Source of the DNA: Sphingobium sp. V4
GTDB lineage: Bacteria; Pseudomonadota; Alphaproteobacteria; Sphingomonadales; Sphingomonadaceae
Direction: 5' to 3'
DNA length: 64,000 nt
NCBI RefSeq assembly: GCF_029590555.1
Contig: NZ_CP081002.1
Location: 733,501-797,500, forward strand
In this document: piece by piece, positions 51,821 through 59,483 of the stretch
How positions within the stretch are numbered: position 1 is the first letter of the stretch
Layout of the letters: every line of letters begins with the position of its first letter
Position numbers and translations under genes: made by a program
The notes under the pieces: generated by a model
The model's database searches: none
The model's input: the letters and a program-made list of their open reading frames with translations, nothing else
Told to the model about the DNA's origin: nothing

Positions 51821-52676
51821 GGCGCGCCCTTTCCGCCGCCGTCACCGTGTTGCCGAGCAGGCAGGCGATGGTCATCGGCCCGACCCCGCCCGGCACCGGC
51901 GCCACCGCCCTTGCGTGTCCCAGTTCCTCCGTGGCGCAATCACCCACAAGCCGCGTCGATCCGTCCGGCTGCGCAACTCGCGTGATGCCGACATCAATCA
52001 CGATCGCGCCCGGCTTCACCCAATAGCCGCGCACCAGATGCGGCGCGCCGGCGGCCGCTACGATGATGTCGGCCTTGCGGGCAATCTCCGGCAGGCCGCG
52101 CGTTTCGATATGGGTGACGGTCACGGTCGCCTCCCGCTCCAGCAGCAGCATGGCGACGGGCTTCCCGACGATGTTGGACTTGCCGATCACCACGACGTCC
52201 AGCCCGCGATAATCCGCGATCAGCCCGTCCAGCAGCTTCATGACCCCCAGCGGGGTGCAGGGGACGAGGCCACCGGTTCCCGTGGACAGCCGCCCGACAT
52301 TGACCGGATGGAAGCCGTCCACATCCTTGGCCGGGTCGATCCGGTCCAGTACCAGCGTCGCGTCGATCTGTGGCGGTAGCGGCAACTGGATCAATATGCC
52401 GTCTATTTCGCCGTCCAGGTTGAGCCGGTCGATCAGGGCGAGCAGCACGTCCTGTGGCGTATCGGCGGCCAGCCGATGCTCCACGGAGACGATGCCGACC
52501 CTGCGGCATTCCGCGACCTTGCGCCCGACATAGACCTTGCTCGCCGGATCGTCGCCGACCAGCACCACCGCCAGTGCGGGCGCATGGCCCGTGCGTGCGC
52601 GCAGGGCTTCCACCCGCGCGGCGGTTTCCGCCGACAGGGCGCGCGCCACGGTGCGTCCGTCGATCCGCTCCGCCAC
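51813..52676 (-). CDS. folD: bifunctional methylene-THF dehydrogenase/methenyl-THF cyclohydrolase
   Basis: A 287-aa FolD. The catalytic lysine lies in the ASKVYVGRK stretch, and the motifs QLPLPPQID, DGFHPVNVG, PCTPLGVMKLL, GKSNIVGKPVAMLL and PVPGGVGPMTIA are typical. It oxidises methylene-THF to formyl-THF. GTG at 52676, 5 bp after the purU stop, gives the usual length; ATG at 52712 would overlap purU by 32 bp and is the alternative. In this island it would take the LigM methyl group after MetF. Confidence 0.88.
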   Translation of the reverse strand: MAERIDGRTVARALSAETAARVEALRARTGHAPALAVVLVGDDPASKVYVGRKVAECRRVGIVSVEHRLAADTPQDVLLALIDRLNLDGEIDGILIQLPLPPQIDATLVLDRIDPAKDVDGFHPVNVGRLSTGTGGLVPCTPLGVMKLLDGLIADYRGLDVVVIGKSNIVGKPVAMLLLEREATVTVTHIETRGLPEIARKADIIVAAAGAPHLVRGYWVKPGAIVIDVGITRVAQPDGSTRLVGDCATEELGHARAVAPVPGGVGPMTIACLLGNTVTAAERARHG

Positions 52677-52680
52677 GGCT

Positions 52681-53541
52681 TCAGGCCTTGAAGACGACAG
52701 TGCGTGCGCCATTCTGGAAAACCCGTCCCTGAAGATGGTGCTGCACGGCGGTGGCCAGCACCCGCCGCTCGATGTCACGGCCCTTGCGCACCAGGTCGTC
52801 GGGCGTGTCGGCATGGTTGATCGCCTCTACGTCCTGATGGATGATCGGCCCTTCGTCCAGGTCGGCGGTCACATAATGGGCCGTCGCCCCGATCATCTTG
52901 ACCCCGCGCTCATGCGCCTGGTGATAGGGCTTGGCGCCCTTGAAGCCGGGCAGGAAACTATGGTGGATGTTGATACAGCGGCCTGACAGGAAGGCCGCCA
53001 GGTCATCGCTCAATATCTGCATGTAGCGCGCCAGCACGATCAGGTCCGCGCCGGTCCGGTCGACGATCGCCTTGATCTGCGCTTCCTGTTGCGGCTTGCT
53101 GTCCTTGCTGATCGGCAGGTGATGATAGGGCAGGTCGCCCATCAGCGACGTGGTCAGCACATGCTGGGGATGGTTGCTGACGATGCCAACCACGTCCATG
53201 TCCAGTTCGCCGATGCGCCAGCGATAGAGAAGGTCGCCCAGGCAATGGTCGAACTTGCTGACCAGCAACAGCACCTTCTGCCGTTCGCTGCGGCGGCGCA
53301 GCGTCCAGTCCATGCCGCGCGCCTGCGCCAGCGATCCGAATGCGGCATCCAGTCCGGCGATGCCGTCCCCGGCGATCTCGAACTCGACTCGCATGAAGAA
53401 TCGGTCGGTCAGCTTGTCATTATATTGCTGCGCGTCGGTGATGTTGCCGCCCTGCTGCGTCAGGCAGGTGGCGACATCGGCGACCAGCCCCGGCCGGTCG
53501 TCGCATTGCAGGGTGAGGGTGCAGATTTCGCTCACGTTCAT
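52681..53541 (-). CDS. purU: formyltetrahydrofolate deformylase
   Basis: A 286-aa PurU: an N-terminal ACT domain (about 1-80; [23 protein letters not shown]) and a C-terminal formyltransferase fold with catalytic Asn/His in [10 protein letters not shown] and Asp in [11 protein letters not shown]. It hydrolyses 10-formyl-THF to THF and formate. It starts 25 bp after metF and precedes folD. Here it regenerates THF for LigM, releasing formate, a task that in SYK-6 involves the formyl-THF ligase LigH. Confidence 0.92.
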   Translation of the reverse strand: MNVSEICTLTLQCDDRPGLVADVATCLTQQGGNITDAQQYNDKLTDRFFMRVEFEIAGDGIAGLDAAFGSLAQARGMDWTLRRRSERQKVLLLVSKFDHCLGDLLYRWRIGELDMDVVGIVSNHPQHVLTTSLMGDLPYHHLPISKDSKPQQEAQIKAIVDRTGADLIVLARYMQILSDDLAAFLSGRCINIHHSFLPGFKGAKPYHQAHERGVKMIGATAHYVTADLDEGPIIHQDVEAINHADTPDDLVRKGRDIERRVLATAVQHHLQGRVFQNGARTVVFKA

Positions 53542-53566
53542 CTCTCTCCGCTGATGGCCGGCGCGC

Positions 53567-54436
53567 TCAATGGCGGGCCGTATAGTCGTTGATCCATTCG
53601 ACCGTGCGGGCGAGGCCGCCGAACGGATAGAAGTGCAGCCGCACCTTGCCATGCTGTGGTCCCAGACCGGCGGCGAGCGCGTCGACCAGTTTGTCGGGAC
53701 CGGCGGTGCCGATCAGCCTGGTGATCGAAATGCCATATTTGGCGAGGACCGATGTCGATGCGCCCACGCCGCAGCGCGCGGCAAAGCGCATCAGCGTCTT
53801 GATCCCGGCCGGGCCGGGCACGCCGATCCGCACCGGCGCATCGATCCCGCGCGTGCGCAGTTCGGCCAGCCAGCCCAGGATCGGCGCCGCGTCGAAACCG
53901 AATTGCGTGACGATCAACGGTGCCATGTTCCGGCTCGCGATTTCGCTGCACTTGGCGGTCAGCACCTCGAACGTCTGGTCGGTGCTCATGTTGGGATGAC
54001 CCTCGGGATGGCCGCCGATGCCGATCGCCCTGATCCCCGCCCGCTCGAACGCGCCGGTGCGGATCAGCGCCATGCTGTCGGCATAGGGGCCCGCCGCTTC
54101 AGCAGGATCGCCGGCGATGACGAAGCAGCGCCGCACCCCCGCCTCGCGGACCACGGCCGCCAGATAGGTCTCGAAATCATCGCCCGATTCCAGCCGGCGG
54201 GCGGAAAAATGCGGCATCGGTTCGAAGCCCAGCGCGCGCACCGTCCTGGCCGCCGCGATCCGCGCCTCCAGCGACTCACCGGGCAGGAAAGTGACGGCAA
54301 CCGGCGTCTCGGCCGGGATGGCCGGCGCGGCCTCGGTCAGCGCTTCAATGTCCTTGGCGGTGATCTCCAGCGAAAAGCCGTCGGTCATGCCCTTGGGCGG
54401 CAAATCCCAGTTCGGATGGATCGACGGCAGGCTCAT
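53567..54436 (-). CDS. metF: methylenetetrahydrofolate reductase
   Basis: A 289-aa FAD-dependent MetF-family protein ([42 protein letters not shown]). MetF interconverts 5-methyl-THF and methylene-THF; in SYK-6 a metF lies beside ligM and oxidises the methyl-THF formed by demethylation. It begins the minus unit metF-purU-folD-folB. Its start faces the hydrolase-ligM unit, with a 17-bp operator in the gap. The N-terminus is a little shorter than in E. coli MetF. Confidence 0.9.
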   Translation of the reverse strand: MSLPSIHPNWDLPPKGMTDGFSLEITAKDIEALTEAAPAIPAETPVAVTFLPGESLEARIAAARTVRALGFEPMPHFSARRLESGDDFETYLAAVVREAGVRRCFVIAGDPAEAAGPYADSMALIRTGAFERAGIRAIGIGGHPEGHPNMSTDQTFEVLTAKCSEIASRNMAPLIVTQFGFDAAPILGWLAELRTRGIDAPVRIGVPGPAGIKTLMRFAARCGVGASTSVLAKYGISITRLIGTAGPDKLVDALAAGLGPQHGKVRLHFYPFGGLARTVEWINDYTARH

Positions 54437-54495
54437 GATTCTCTCCCGGTAGGACTGGACCCTGGGGCGGCTCGGCGCATCGGCTTGGCGCTCTT

Positions 54496-54512
54496 TGTAT
54501 CCCCGGCGCATT
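54496..54512. promoter_or_regulatory. 17-bp operator 4, between metF and the ligM unit
   Basis: TGTATCCCCGGCGCATT fits the site family except for its last bases. It lies 60 bp before metF and 45 bp before the hydrolase gene, so it could control the O-demethylation and one-carbon units together. Confidence 0.55.
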
Positions 54513-54556
54513 TTCCCCCTAGCCCATCCGTCTAGATTCGTATAGATGAAATTTTC

Positions 54557-55342
54557 ATGAGTGCGAAATCATCTGAATTAGCTTTGGAGCAGGGCGCGAA
54601 GGCGCCGCTTGTCATCCTTCCGGGGCTTATCTGTGATTCGCGCATGTTCGCCGACACGCTGGCCGCCTTTTCCGGCAGCATGGTCGTCGATGGCTTTTAT
54701 GGCGGCGCGGACCGGATCGAGGCGATGGCCGATCATGCGCTCGGCCTCATTCCCGAACGCTGTGCGCTGCTCGGCCACAGCATGGGTGCGCGCGTCGCGC
54801 TCGAACTGGTGCGCAAGGCGCCCGGGCGGGTGGAACGGCTGGCGCTGGTCGACACTGGCGTCCATCCGGTAAAGCCGGGTGAGCGGGAAGGCCGCTATCG
54901 CCTGCGCGACCTTGGCCGGGCGCAGGGCATGGCCGCGCTGGTGGCGGAGTGGCTGCCGCCGATGATGGGCGCCGGCTCGCTGCGTGACGAAGCGCTGATG
55001 GACCGGCTCTACGCCATGGCCGTCGCGGCGGGGCTACAGGTTTTCGAGGCGCAGATCGAGGCGCTGCTGCATCGTCCCGCGGTCGATACGCTGCTGCCGA
55101 CCATCGCTTGCCCGACCATCGCTATGGTCGGGCAGGAGGACCGCTGGTCTCCGGTGGCGCAGCATGAGGCGATCGCCGCCGCCATTCCAGGCGCGCGCCT
55201 TCGCGTCGTACCCGGCGCGGGCCACATGATGCCAGCGGAAACACCGCAGGCCTTCAACGGACAAGTGCGGGAATGGCTCGACCAGCCATCCTCGCCCGAT
55301 GCGATTTCAATATCAGGTAGAAGGAGAGGTTTGAATGACTGA
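54557..55342 (+). CDS. alpha/beta hydrolase in the ligM operon
   Basis: A 261-aa alpha/beta hydrolase: nucleophile elbow GHSMGA, acid in GQEDRWSP, base in GAGHMMP. Relatives split esters or C-C bonds of aromatic compounds; a ring-cleavage hydrolase is unlikely because no dioxygenase lies nearby. It overlaps the ligM start by 8 bp, so it is co-translated. It may release a methoxylated aromatic acid from an ester. That role is inference. Confidence 0.8.
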   Translation: MSAKSSELALEQGAKAPLVILPGLICDSRMFADTLAAFSGSMVVDGFYGGADRIEAMADHALGLIPERCALLGHSMGARVALELVRKAPGRVERLALVDTGVHPVKPGEREGRYRLRDLGRAQGMAALVAEWLPPMMGAGSLRDEALMDRLYAMAVAAGLQVFEAQIEALLHRPAVDTLLPTIACPTIAMVGQEDRWSPVAQHEAIAAAIPGARLRVVPGAGHMMPAETPQAFNGQVREWLDQPSSPDAISISGRRRGLND

Positions 55343-56735
55343 CAAGACCCTGCAACAGCTGCTCGACGAAAAGGGCGATATCGTCGACTTCCTGCGCAAC
55401 CAGCAGACCGGCCCCAATGCCTATCCCGGCGTTCCGGCCGAATATAGCAACTGGCGCGACGAACAGCGCAGCTGGGCCGAAAGTGCCGTGCTGTTCAACC
55501 AGAGCTTCCACATGGTCGATCTGCTCGTCACCGGTCCCGGTGCCTTCGACATGCTCGCCTATCTCGCCCCCAACAGCTTCAAGGGCTTCGTTCCCAACCG
55601 CGCCAAGCAATTCGCGCCCGTCACGCCGGAAGGCTATGTGATCGGCGACGTCATCCTCTTCTATCTGGAAGAAGAAAAGTTCGAGCTGGTAGGCCGCGCG
55701 CCCTCGATAGAATGGGTCGAATATTGGGCCTCGACCGGCAAGTGGGACGTGAAGGTCGAACGCGACGAACGCACCGCCGCCCGCCCGCTCGACAGCCAAG
55801 GCTATCGCCGCAACTATCGCTTCCAGCTCCAGGGGCCAAACGCCATGCCCGTGCTGGAAAAGGCGATGGGCCAGACCCCGCCGGACCTCAAATTCTTCCA
55901 CATGGCCCCGATCATGATCGCCGGCGTCGAAGTGCGCGCGCTGCGCCACGGAATGGCAGGCCAGCCCGGTTACGAGCTGTTTGGCCCCTGGAAGGATTAT
56001 GACACCGTCCGCAATGCGCTGATCGAAGCGGGCAAGGATTATGGCCTGACCCTGTGCGGTGGCCGTACCTATTCGTCCAACACGCTGGAATCGGGCTGGA
56101 TCCCTTCGCCGCTGCCCGCAACCTATACGGGCGAAGGCTCCAGGGCGTTCCGTGAATGGCTGCCCGCCAAATCCTATGAGGGCATGTGTTCGCTCGGAGG
56201 CAGCTTCGTCTCCGACAAGATCGAGGATTATTATCTCAATCCGTGGGAACTGGGCTATGGCATCATGGTCAAGTTCGACCATGAATTCGTCGGCCGCGAG
56301 GCGCTGGAGAAGATCAAGGACCAGCCCCACCGCCAAAAGGTGACGCTGGCGCTCGACAATGAGGATATCGTCCGCGTCATGAGCTCGATGCTCCAGACCG
56401 GCGACAAGGCAAAGTTCCTGGAATTCCCCAGCGCGGTCTATTGTATGCACCCCTATGACGCGGTGCTGAAGGACGGCAAGACAGTCGGCCTGTCGACCTG
56501 GATCGGCTACACCATCAACGCGGGCCGCTTCCTGGCGCTCGCCATGGTCGACGCCGAGTTCGCGACGCCCGGCACGGAAGTCACCCTGCTCTGGGGCGAA
56601 CCCGATGGCGGCACGGCCAAGCCCACCGTTGAGCCGCACGTCCAGACGGAGATCAAGGCGGTCGTGTCGCCCGTCCCCTATTCGGAAGTCGCCCGCGACA
56701 ATTATGCCGAAGGCTGGCGCACCAAGGCCGCCTGA
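55335..56735 (+). CDS. ligM: THF-dependent vanillate/3-O-methylgallate O-demethylase LigM
   Basis: A 466-aa GcvT-like aminomethyltransferase-family enzyme with strong resemblance to Sphingobium LigM (471 aa). Residues Tyr30, His59, Arg121 and Tyr246 stand where, from memory, LigM has Tyr31, His60, Arg122 and the catalytic Tyr247. It transfers the methyl group of vanillate or 3-O-methylgallate to THF, giving protocatechuate or gallate and 5-methyl-THF. No VanAB monooxygenase is present, which fits the sphingomonad route. The adjacent metF, purU and folD recycle the methyl-THF. Confidence 0.9.
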   Translation: MTDKTLQQLLDEKGDIVDFLRNQQTGPNAYPGVPAEYSNWRDEQRSWAESAVLFNQSFHMVDLLVTGPGAFDMLAYLAPNSFKGFVPNRAKQFAPVTPEGYVIGDVILFYLEEEKFELVGRAPSIEWVEYWASTGKWDVKVERDERTAARPLDSQGYRRNYRFQLQGPNAMPVLEKAMGQTPPDLKFFHMAPIMIAGVEVRALRHGMAGQPGYELFGPWKDYDTVRNALIEAGKDYGLTLCGGRTYSSNTLESGWIPSPLPATYTGEGSRAFREWLPAKSYEGMCSLGGSFVSDKIEDYYLNPWELGYGIMVKFDHEFVGREALEKIKDQPHRQKVTLALDNEDIVRVMSSMLQTGDKAKFLEFPSAVYCMHPYDAVLKDGKTVGLSTWIGYTINAGRFLALAMVDAEFATPGTEVTLLWGEPDGGTAKPTVEPHVQTEIKAVVSPVPYSEVARDNYAEGWRTKAA

Positions 56736-57192
56736 TTATTTCCGAGCGGGAAGGAACGGGGGATGCCGAAAGGCGTCCCCCGTTTCATTTGGAGGGCAAA
56801 GGACATTAAGCCCGTTCCTGTGACGGAAGGGGTGGGTGCGAGCGAAGGGCGCCTTGAGCAGCGCTCCAGCAGGATGGTATGATCTGGGCGACGGCACCGT
56901 TCCGACCATGCGACACGGGTAGCGGCCCCATCGCCCAAAACTCTTCCAATGTAGGATTTTGTCTGATCGACCCTTGTAGATGGACCAGCACCCGCGCGCG
57001 CCTTGGCCTCGCCCCGCCAAGCTGACGCGTCCCCGGCGCGTCGCCGTGGCGCCATTGTCGCGTCGGCGTGACCCTGGCGTGACTGGCATGGCGCGTCGGA
57101 CGCGCGTTGCGGACTCTTCGCGGGGGCAATCGGCGAAAATCGCGTGACGACAGTGTGAACTTCGGCCTGACGCGTCGGCGGCGCGTGCCATG
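56736..57192. other. 457-bp gap with ligM terminator and a GCGTCG-rich stretch
   Basis: The left end holds the ligM terminator. The rest contains no recognisable gene. From 57027 to 57100 the words GCGTCG, GCGTGA and GCGCGTCG recur about eight times at irregular spacing, giving a run of short imperfect repeats. The long open frames on the minus strand here lack domains and are probably spurious. Confidence 0.5.
56755..56790 (+). terminator. ligM terminator
   Basis: AACGGGGGATGCC (56755-56767) and GGCGTCCCCCGTT (56772-56784) form a 13-bp stem with one G-U pair, closed by a GAAA tetraloop and followed by TCATTT. It lies 20 bp after the ligM stop. Confidence 0.75.
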
Positions 57193-57954
57193 CTAGGGCG
57201 CAGGCGCCTCGGCCGCGGCGAACAGTCCAACGGCCTGCTTCAGCTTGGCGATCGTTCGCGCTTCCAGCTCGGCGGAAAAGCGCGGCATCGGAATGGCGAC
57301 CGCGAAGGCACCGACCGCAGCGCCGTCCATCACCACCGCCATCCCCAGGCCGCAGATGCCCGGCGTATATTCCTCGCGCGTGCGGCCAATCCCTGTCGCG
57401 CGCACCTCCGATAGTTCGGCGCGCAAGGCCGCCTCGTTGGTGATGCTGCCAGGGGTGAAGGCGCTGAGCGCTGTCGCGGCGAAATAGGCGTCCAGTTCGG
57501 CGTCGGGCATCGCCGCCAGCAGCGCCTTGCCGGCGGCCAGGCAATGGATCGGGCTGCGTGTGCCGACGCTGATCGAATAGCGCAGCGATTGTTCTGCCGT
57601 CTCGGTGACGATCGCTTCCAGCTGCCAGCCGTCGCGTGTGAAGAAGGATGCGGTCTCGTTGGTCTGCAAACGCAGCGACTTGACCAGCGGCCGCACCTTG
57701 TCCGCCAGCGACAGCGATCCGCGGGGCGCCGCCAGCCGCTCCAGCGCGCCGCCGGGAAGGTATCGCCGCCCGTCCCGCGCCAGATAGTCGCGCTCCACCA
57801 GCGTGGCGAGCAGGTAGGACAGGCTGCTCACAGGAATGGCGAGGCCTGCTGCGATTTCCTGCGCGACGACCCCGGCCGGGCGCGCGACGACATATTCGAT
57901 GATGTCGATGGTACGCATCGCCGATTTGACGGTGGACGGCGTCGTGCCATTCAT
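57193..57954 (-). CDS. IclR family transcriptional regulator
   Basis: A 253-aa IclR-type regulator: an N-terminal winged HTH (about 12-70; GVVAQEIAAGLAIPVSSLSY) and a C-terminal effector domain (about 85-245) with GRTREEYTPGICGLG and the typical HCLAAGKALLA. Such proteins control aromatic catabolism (PcaU, PobR). It ends the unit with the SnoaL-like gene 3 bp upstream. Its target is unknown; no own operator can be identified. Confidence 0.88.
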   Translation of the reverse strand: MNGTTPSTVKSAMRTIDIIEYVVARPAGVVAQEIAAGLAIPVSSLSYLLATLVERDYLARDGRRYLPGGALERLAAPRGSLSLADKVRPLVKSLRLQTNETASFFTRDGWQLEAIVTETAEQSLRYSISVGTRSPIHCLAAGKALLAAMPDAELDAYFAATALSAFTPGSITNEAALRAELSEVRATGIGRTREEYTPGICGLGMAVVMDGAAVGAFAVAIPMPRFSAELEARTIAKLKQAVGLFAAAEAPAP

Positions 57955-57957
57955 ATG

Positions 57958-58362
57958 TCAGCTTTCCCCCGGTTGGAAAGTCAGGCTGCCTCGCCTTTCG
58001 GCAAAAAGCCAGCCCCCGTCCGTGCGGACGAAATAGTCGTGGAACGATCCGACCTTAGGCGCTGCCTCGCCGGTGAACAACAGCATGGCGCTTTCGCCCT
58101 TGGCGTGGTCCTCGTCCAGCACGTCGACGACGATGTTGGAGCAGATATGACGGGTGGTCCGCGCCGGCCGGGCGAGGAAGGCGGCCAGGATCGCCTCTCG
58201 CCCCTCCACCCAGTCGTCGGGCGCGGTCGGGCGCGCCATCCGGCCATCCGGCGCATAAAGCGCCGTGACATCCGTCCAGCGGCCGGCATCGTTCAGATTG
58301 GCGTAGCGCGCGACAAGCCGTGCACAATCCTGCTCGATCGCACGGCGCTGATCCTCGGTCAT
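57958..58362 (-). CDS. NTF2/SnoaL-like protein 3
   Basis: A 134-aa SnoaL-like protein of the ring-hydroxylating-dioxygenase-beta/SnoaL4 type (CARLVARYANLNDAGRWTDV, GREAILAAFLARP, FHDYFVRTDGGWLFAERR). It may act as a dehydratase or hydratase of an aromatic side chain. The ATG at 58362 was chosen because upstream codons give no fitting start. It shares a transcript with the IclR gene and follows ferB downstream by 111 bp. Confidence 0.8.
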   Translation of the reverse strand: MTEDQRRAIEQDCARLVARYANLNDAGRWTDVTALYAPDGRMARPTAPDDWVEGREAILAAFLARPARTTRHICSNIVVDVLDEDHAKGESAMLLFTGEAAPKVGSFHDYFVRTDGGWLFAERRGSLTFQPGES

Positions 58363-58473
58363 GGCAGCGTGTCGGCACGGCCGGGGATGATCGGCATGAC
58401 GGGTGGTCCTTCTCCTGGTCGGGACCACCCTGTCACAAATTCATGGATATGGAAACATCGCAGATATGAAATT

Positions 58474-59310
58474 CTAGGCCGATGTCTTGTTCTTGCTCAA
58501 ATCATAGCTGCCCAGGCCCGGCTTGTAGCTCTTTTCATCAATGAACTGGCGGATGCCTTCCTTGCGGCCTTCGCTCTTGTCATGAAAGTTCGCGGCTTCC
58601 TGCATCCGCACGAGATAATCCTCCGCTTCGTCATAGGTCATGGTGCCGACGCGGCGCACGGCATCCTTGGCGAATTTGAGTGCGACCGGATTTTTCTTGA
58701 GCAGCAGTTCGGCGACTTCCGTGGTGCGCGCCTTCAGTCGCTCCAGCGGCACGCTTTCGTTTACCAGCCGCATCGCTGCCGCCGCCTTGCCGTCGATCAG
58801 GTCGCCGGTCAGCGTCAGCCACATGGCGTCGCGCATGGGCAGCAGATCGACCACCACCTTGGTGACGCCGCCGCCCGGCAATATGCCCCAGTTGATTTCG
58901 CTGAGTCCGAACTGAGCTTCGTCCGCGCAGATGGCGAGATCGCAGGCAAAGAGCGGGCCAAAACCGCCGCCGAAACACCAGCCATTGACCATGGCGATGG
59001 TCGGCTTCTGATACCAGCGCAGGCGGCGGAACCAGCCATAGCTTTCGCGTTGCGACTTGCGCACGCCACGCAGGCCCTGCGCCTCGGTTTCGCGGAAATA
59101 TTCCTTCAGGTCCATGCCCGCGGACCAGGCCGTGCCTTCGCCGCCGAGCACCAGCACGCCGACATCGTCGCGAAATTCCAGCTCGTCCAGCACCTCCATC
59201 ATGCGCCGGTTGAGCGTCGGGCTCATCGCGTTGCGCTTGGTGGGGCGGGCGAAGTTCACCCAGGCGATTCCGTCCGCGACATCAAAGGAAACGACGTCCT
59301 GCTCTTCCAT
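58474..59310 (-). CDS. ferB: p-hydroxycinnamoyl-CoA hydratase/lyase (feruloyl-CoA hydratase/lyase)
   Basis: A 278-aa crotonase-family enzyme with HCHL hallmarks: KRNAMSPTLN, SAGMDLKEYFRE, KPTIAMVNGWCFGGGF and SEINWGI. The catalytic glutamate of HCHL (Glu143) corresponds to Glu138, its Lys29 to Lys25, and Tyr75 to Tyr71. It converts feruloyl-CoA to vanillin and acetyl-CoA. It is not adjacent to ferA, unlike ferBA of SYK-6, but has the same 17-bp operator type 24 bp upstream of its start. Confidence 0.92.
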   Translation of the reverse strand: MEEQDVVSFDVADGIAWVNFARPTKRNAMSPTLNRRMMEVLDELEFRDDVGVLVLGGEGTAWSAGMDLKEYFRETEAQGLRGVRKSQRESYGWFRRLRWYQKPTIAMVNGWCFGGGFGPLFACDLAICADEAQFGLSEINWGILPGGGVTKVVVDLLPMRDAMWLTLTGDLIDGKAAAAMRLVNESVPLERLKARTTEVAELLLKKNPVALKFAKDAVRRVGTMTYDEAEDYLVRMQEAANFHDKSEGRKEGIRQFIDEKSYKPGLGSYDLSKNKTSA

Positions 59311-59333
59311 CTAGCTGCTCCTGCATGGCAATA

Positions 59334-59350
59334 TGTATCACAGGCATACA
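59334..59350. promoter_or_regulatory. 17-bp operator 5, upstream of ferB
   Basis: TGTATCACAGGCATACA is the most symmetrical of the five sites (TGTAT-N7-ATACA perfect arms). It stands 24-40 bp upstream of the ferB ATG on the minus strand, close to or over the promoter. Confidence 0.7.
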
Positions 59351-59433
59351 ATTAAAGGGGCAAGCCGTGCAAGAGGAAATTTGGCGGACGGCCTTGAGAG
59401 GCTGACTTGACAAGAGTTGACACTGCCTGAAAG

Positions 59434-59447
59434 ATAACGATCGTTAT
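59434..59447. promoter_or_regulatory. palindromic operator ATAACGATCGTTAT, copy 3
   Basis: A perfect copy 37 bp before the flavoprotein ATG. In the same divergent gap the 17-bp operator serves ferB, repeating the two-operator layout of 49998-50126. Confidence 0.75.
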
Positions 59448-59483
59448 TAATATAGACTGGTGCGACCGGTGGAGCGAGGTGAC

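Noticed and set aside
56702..57544. Minus-strand frames in the ligM-IclR gap
   Set aside because: They lack domains, have Arg/Pro-rich shadow composition and overlap the ligM end and the IclR gene in another frame.
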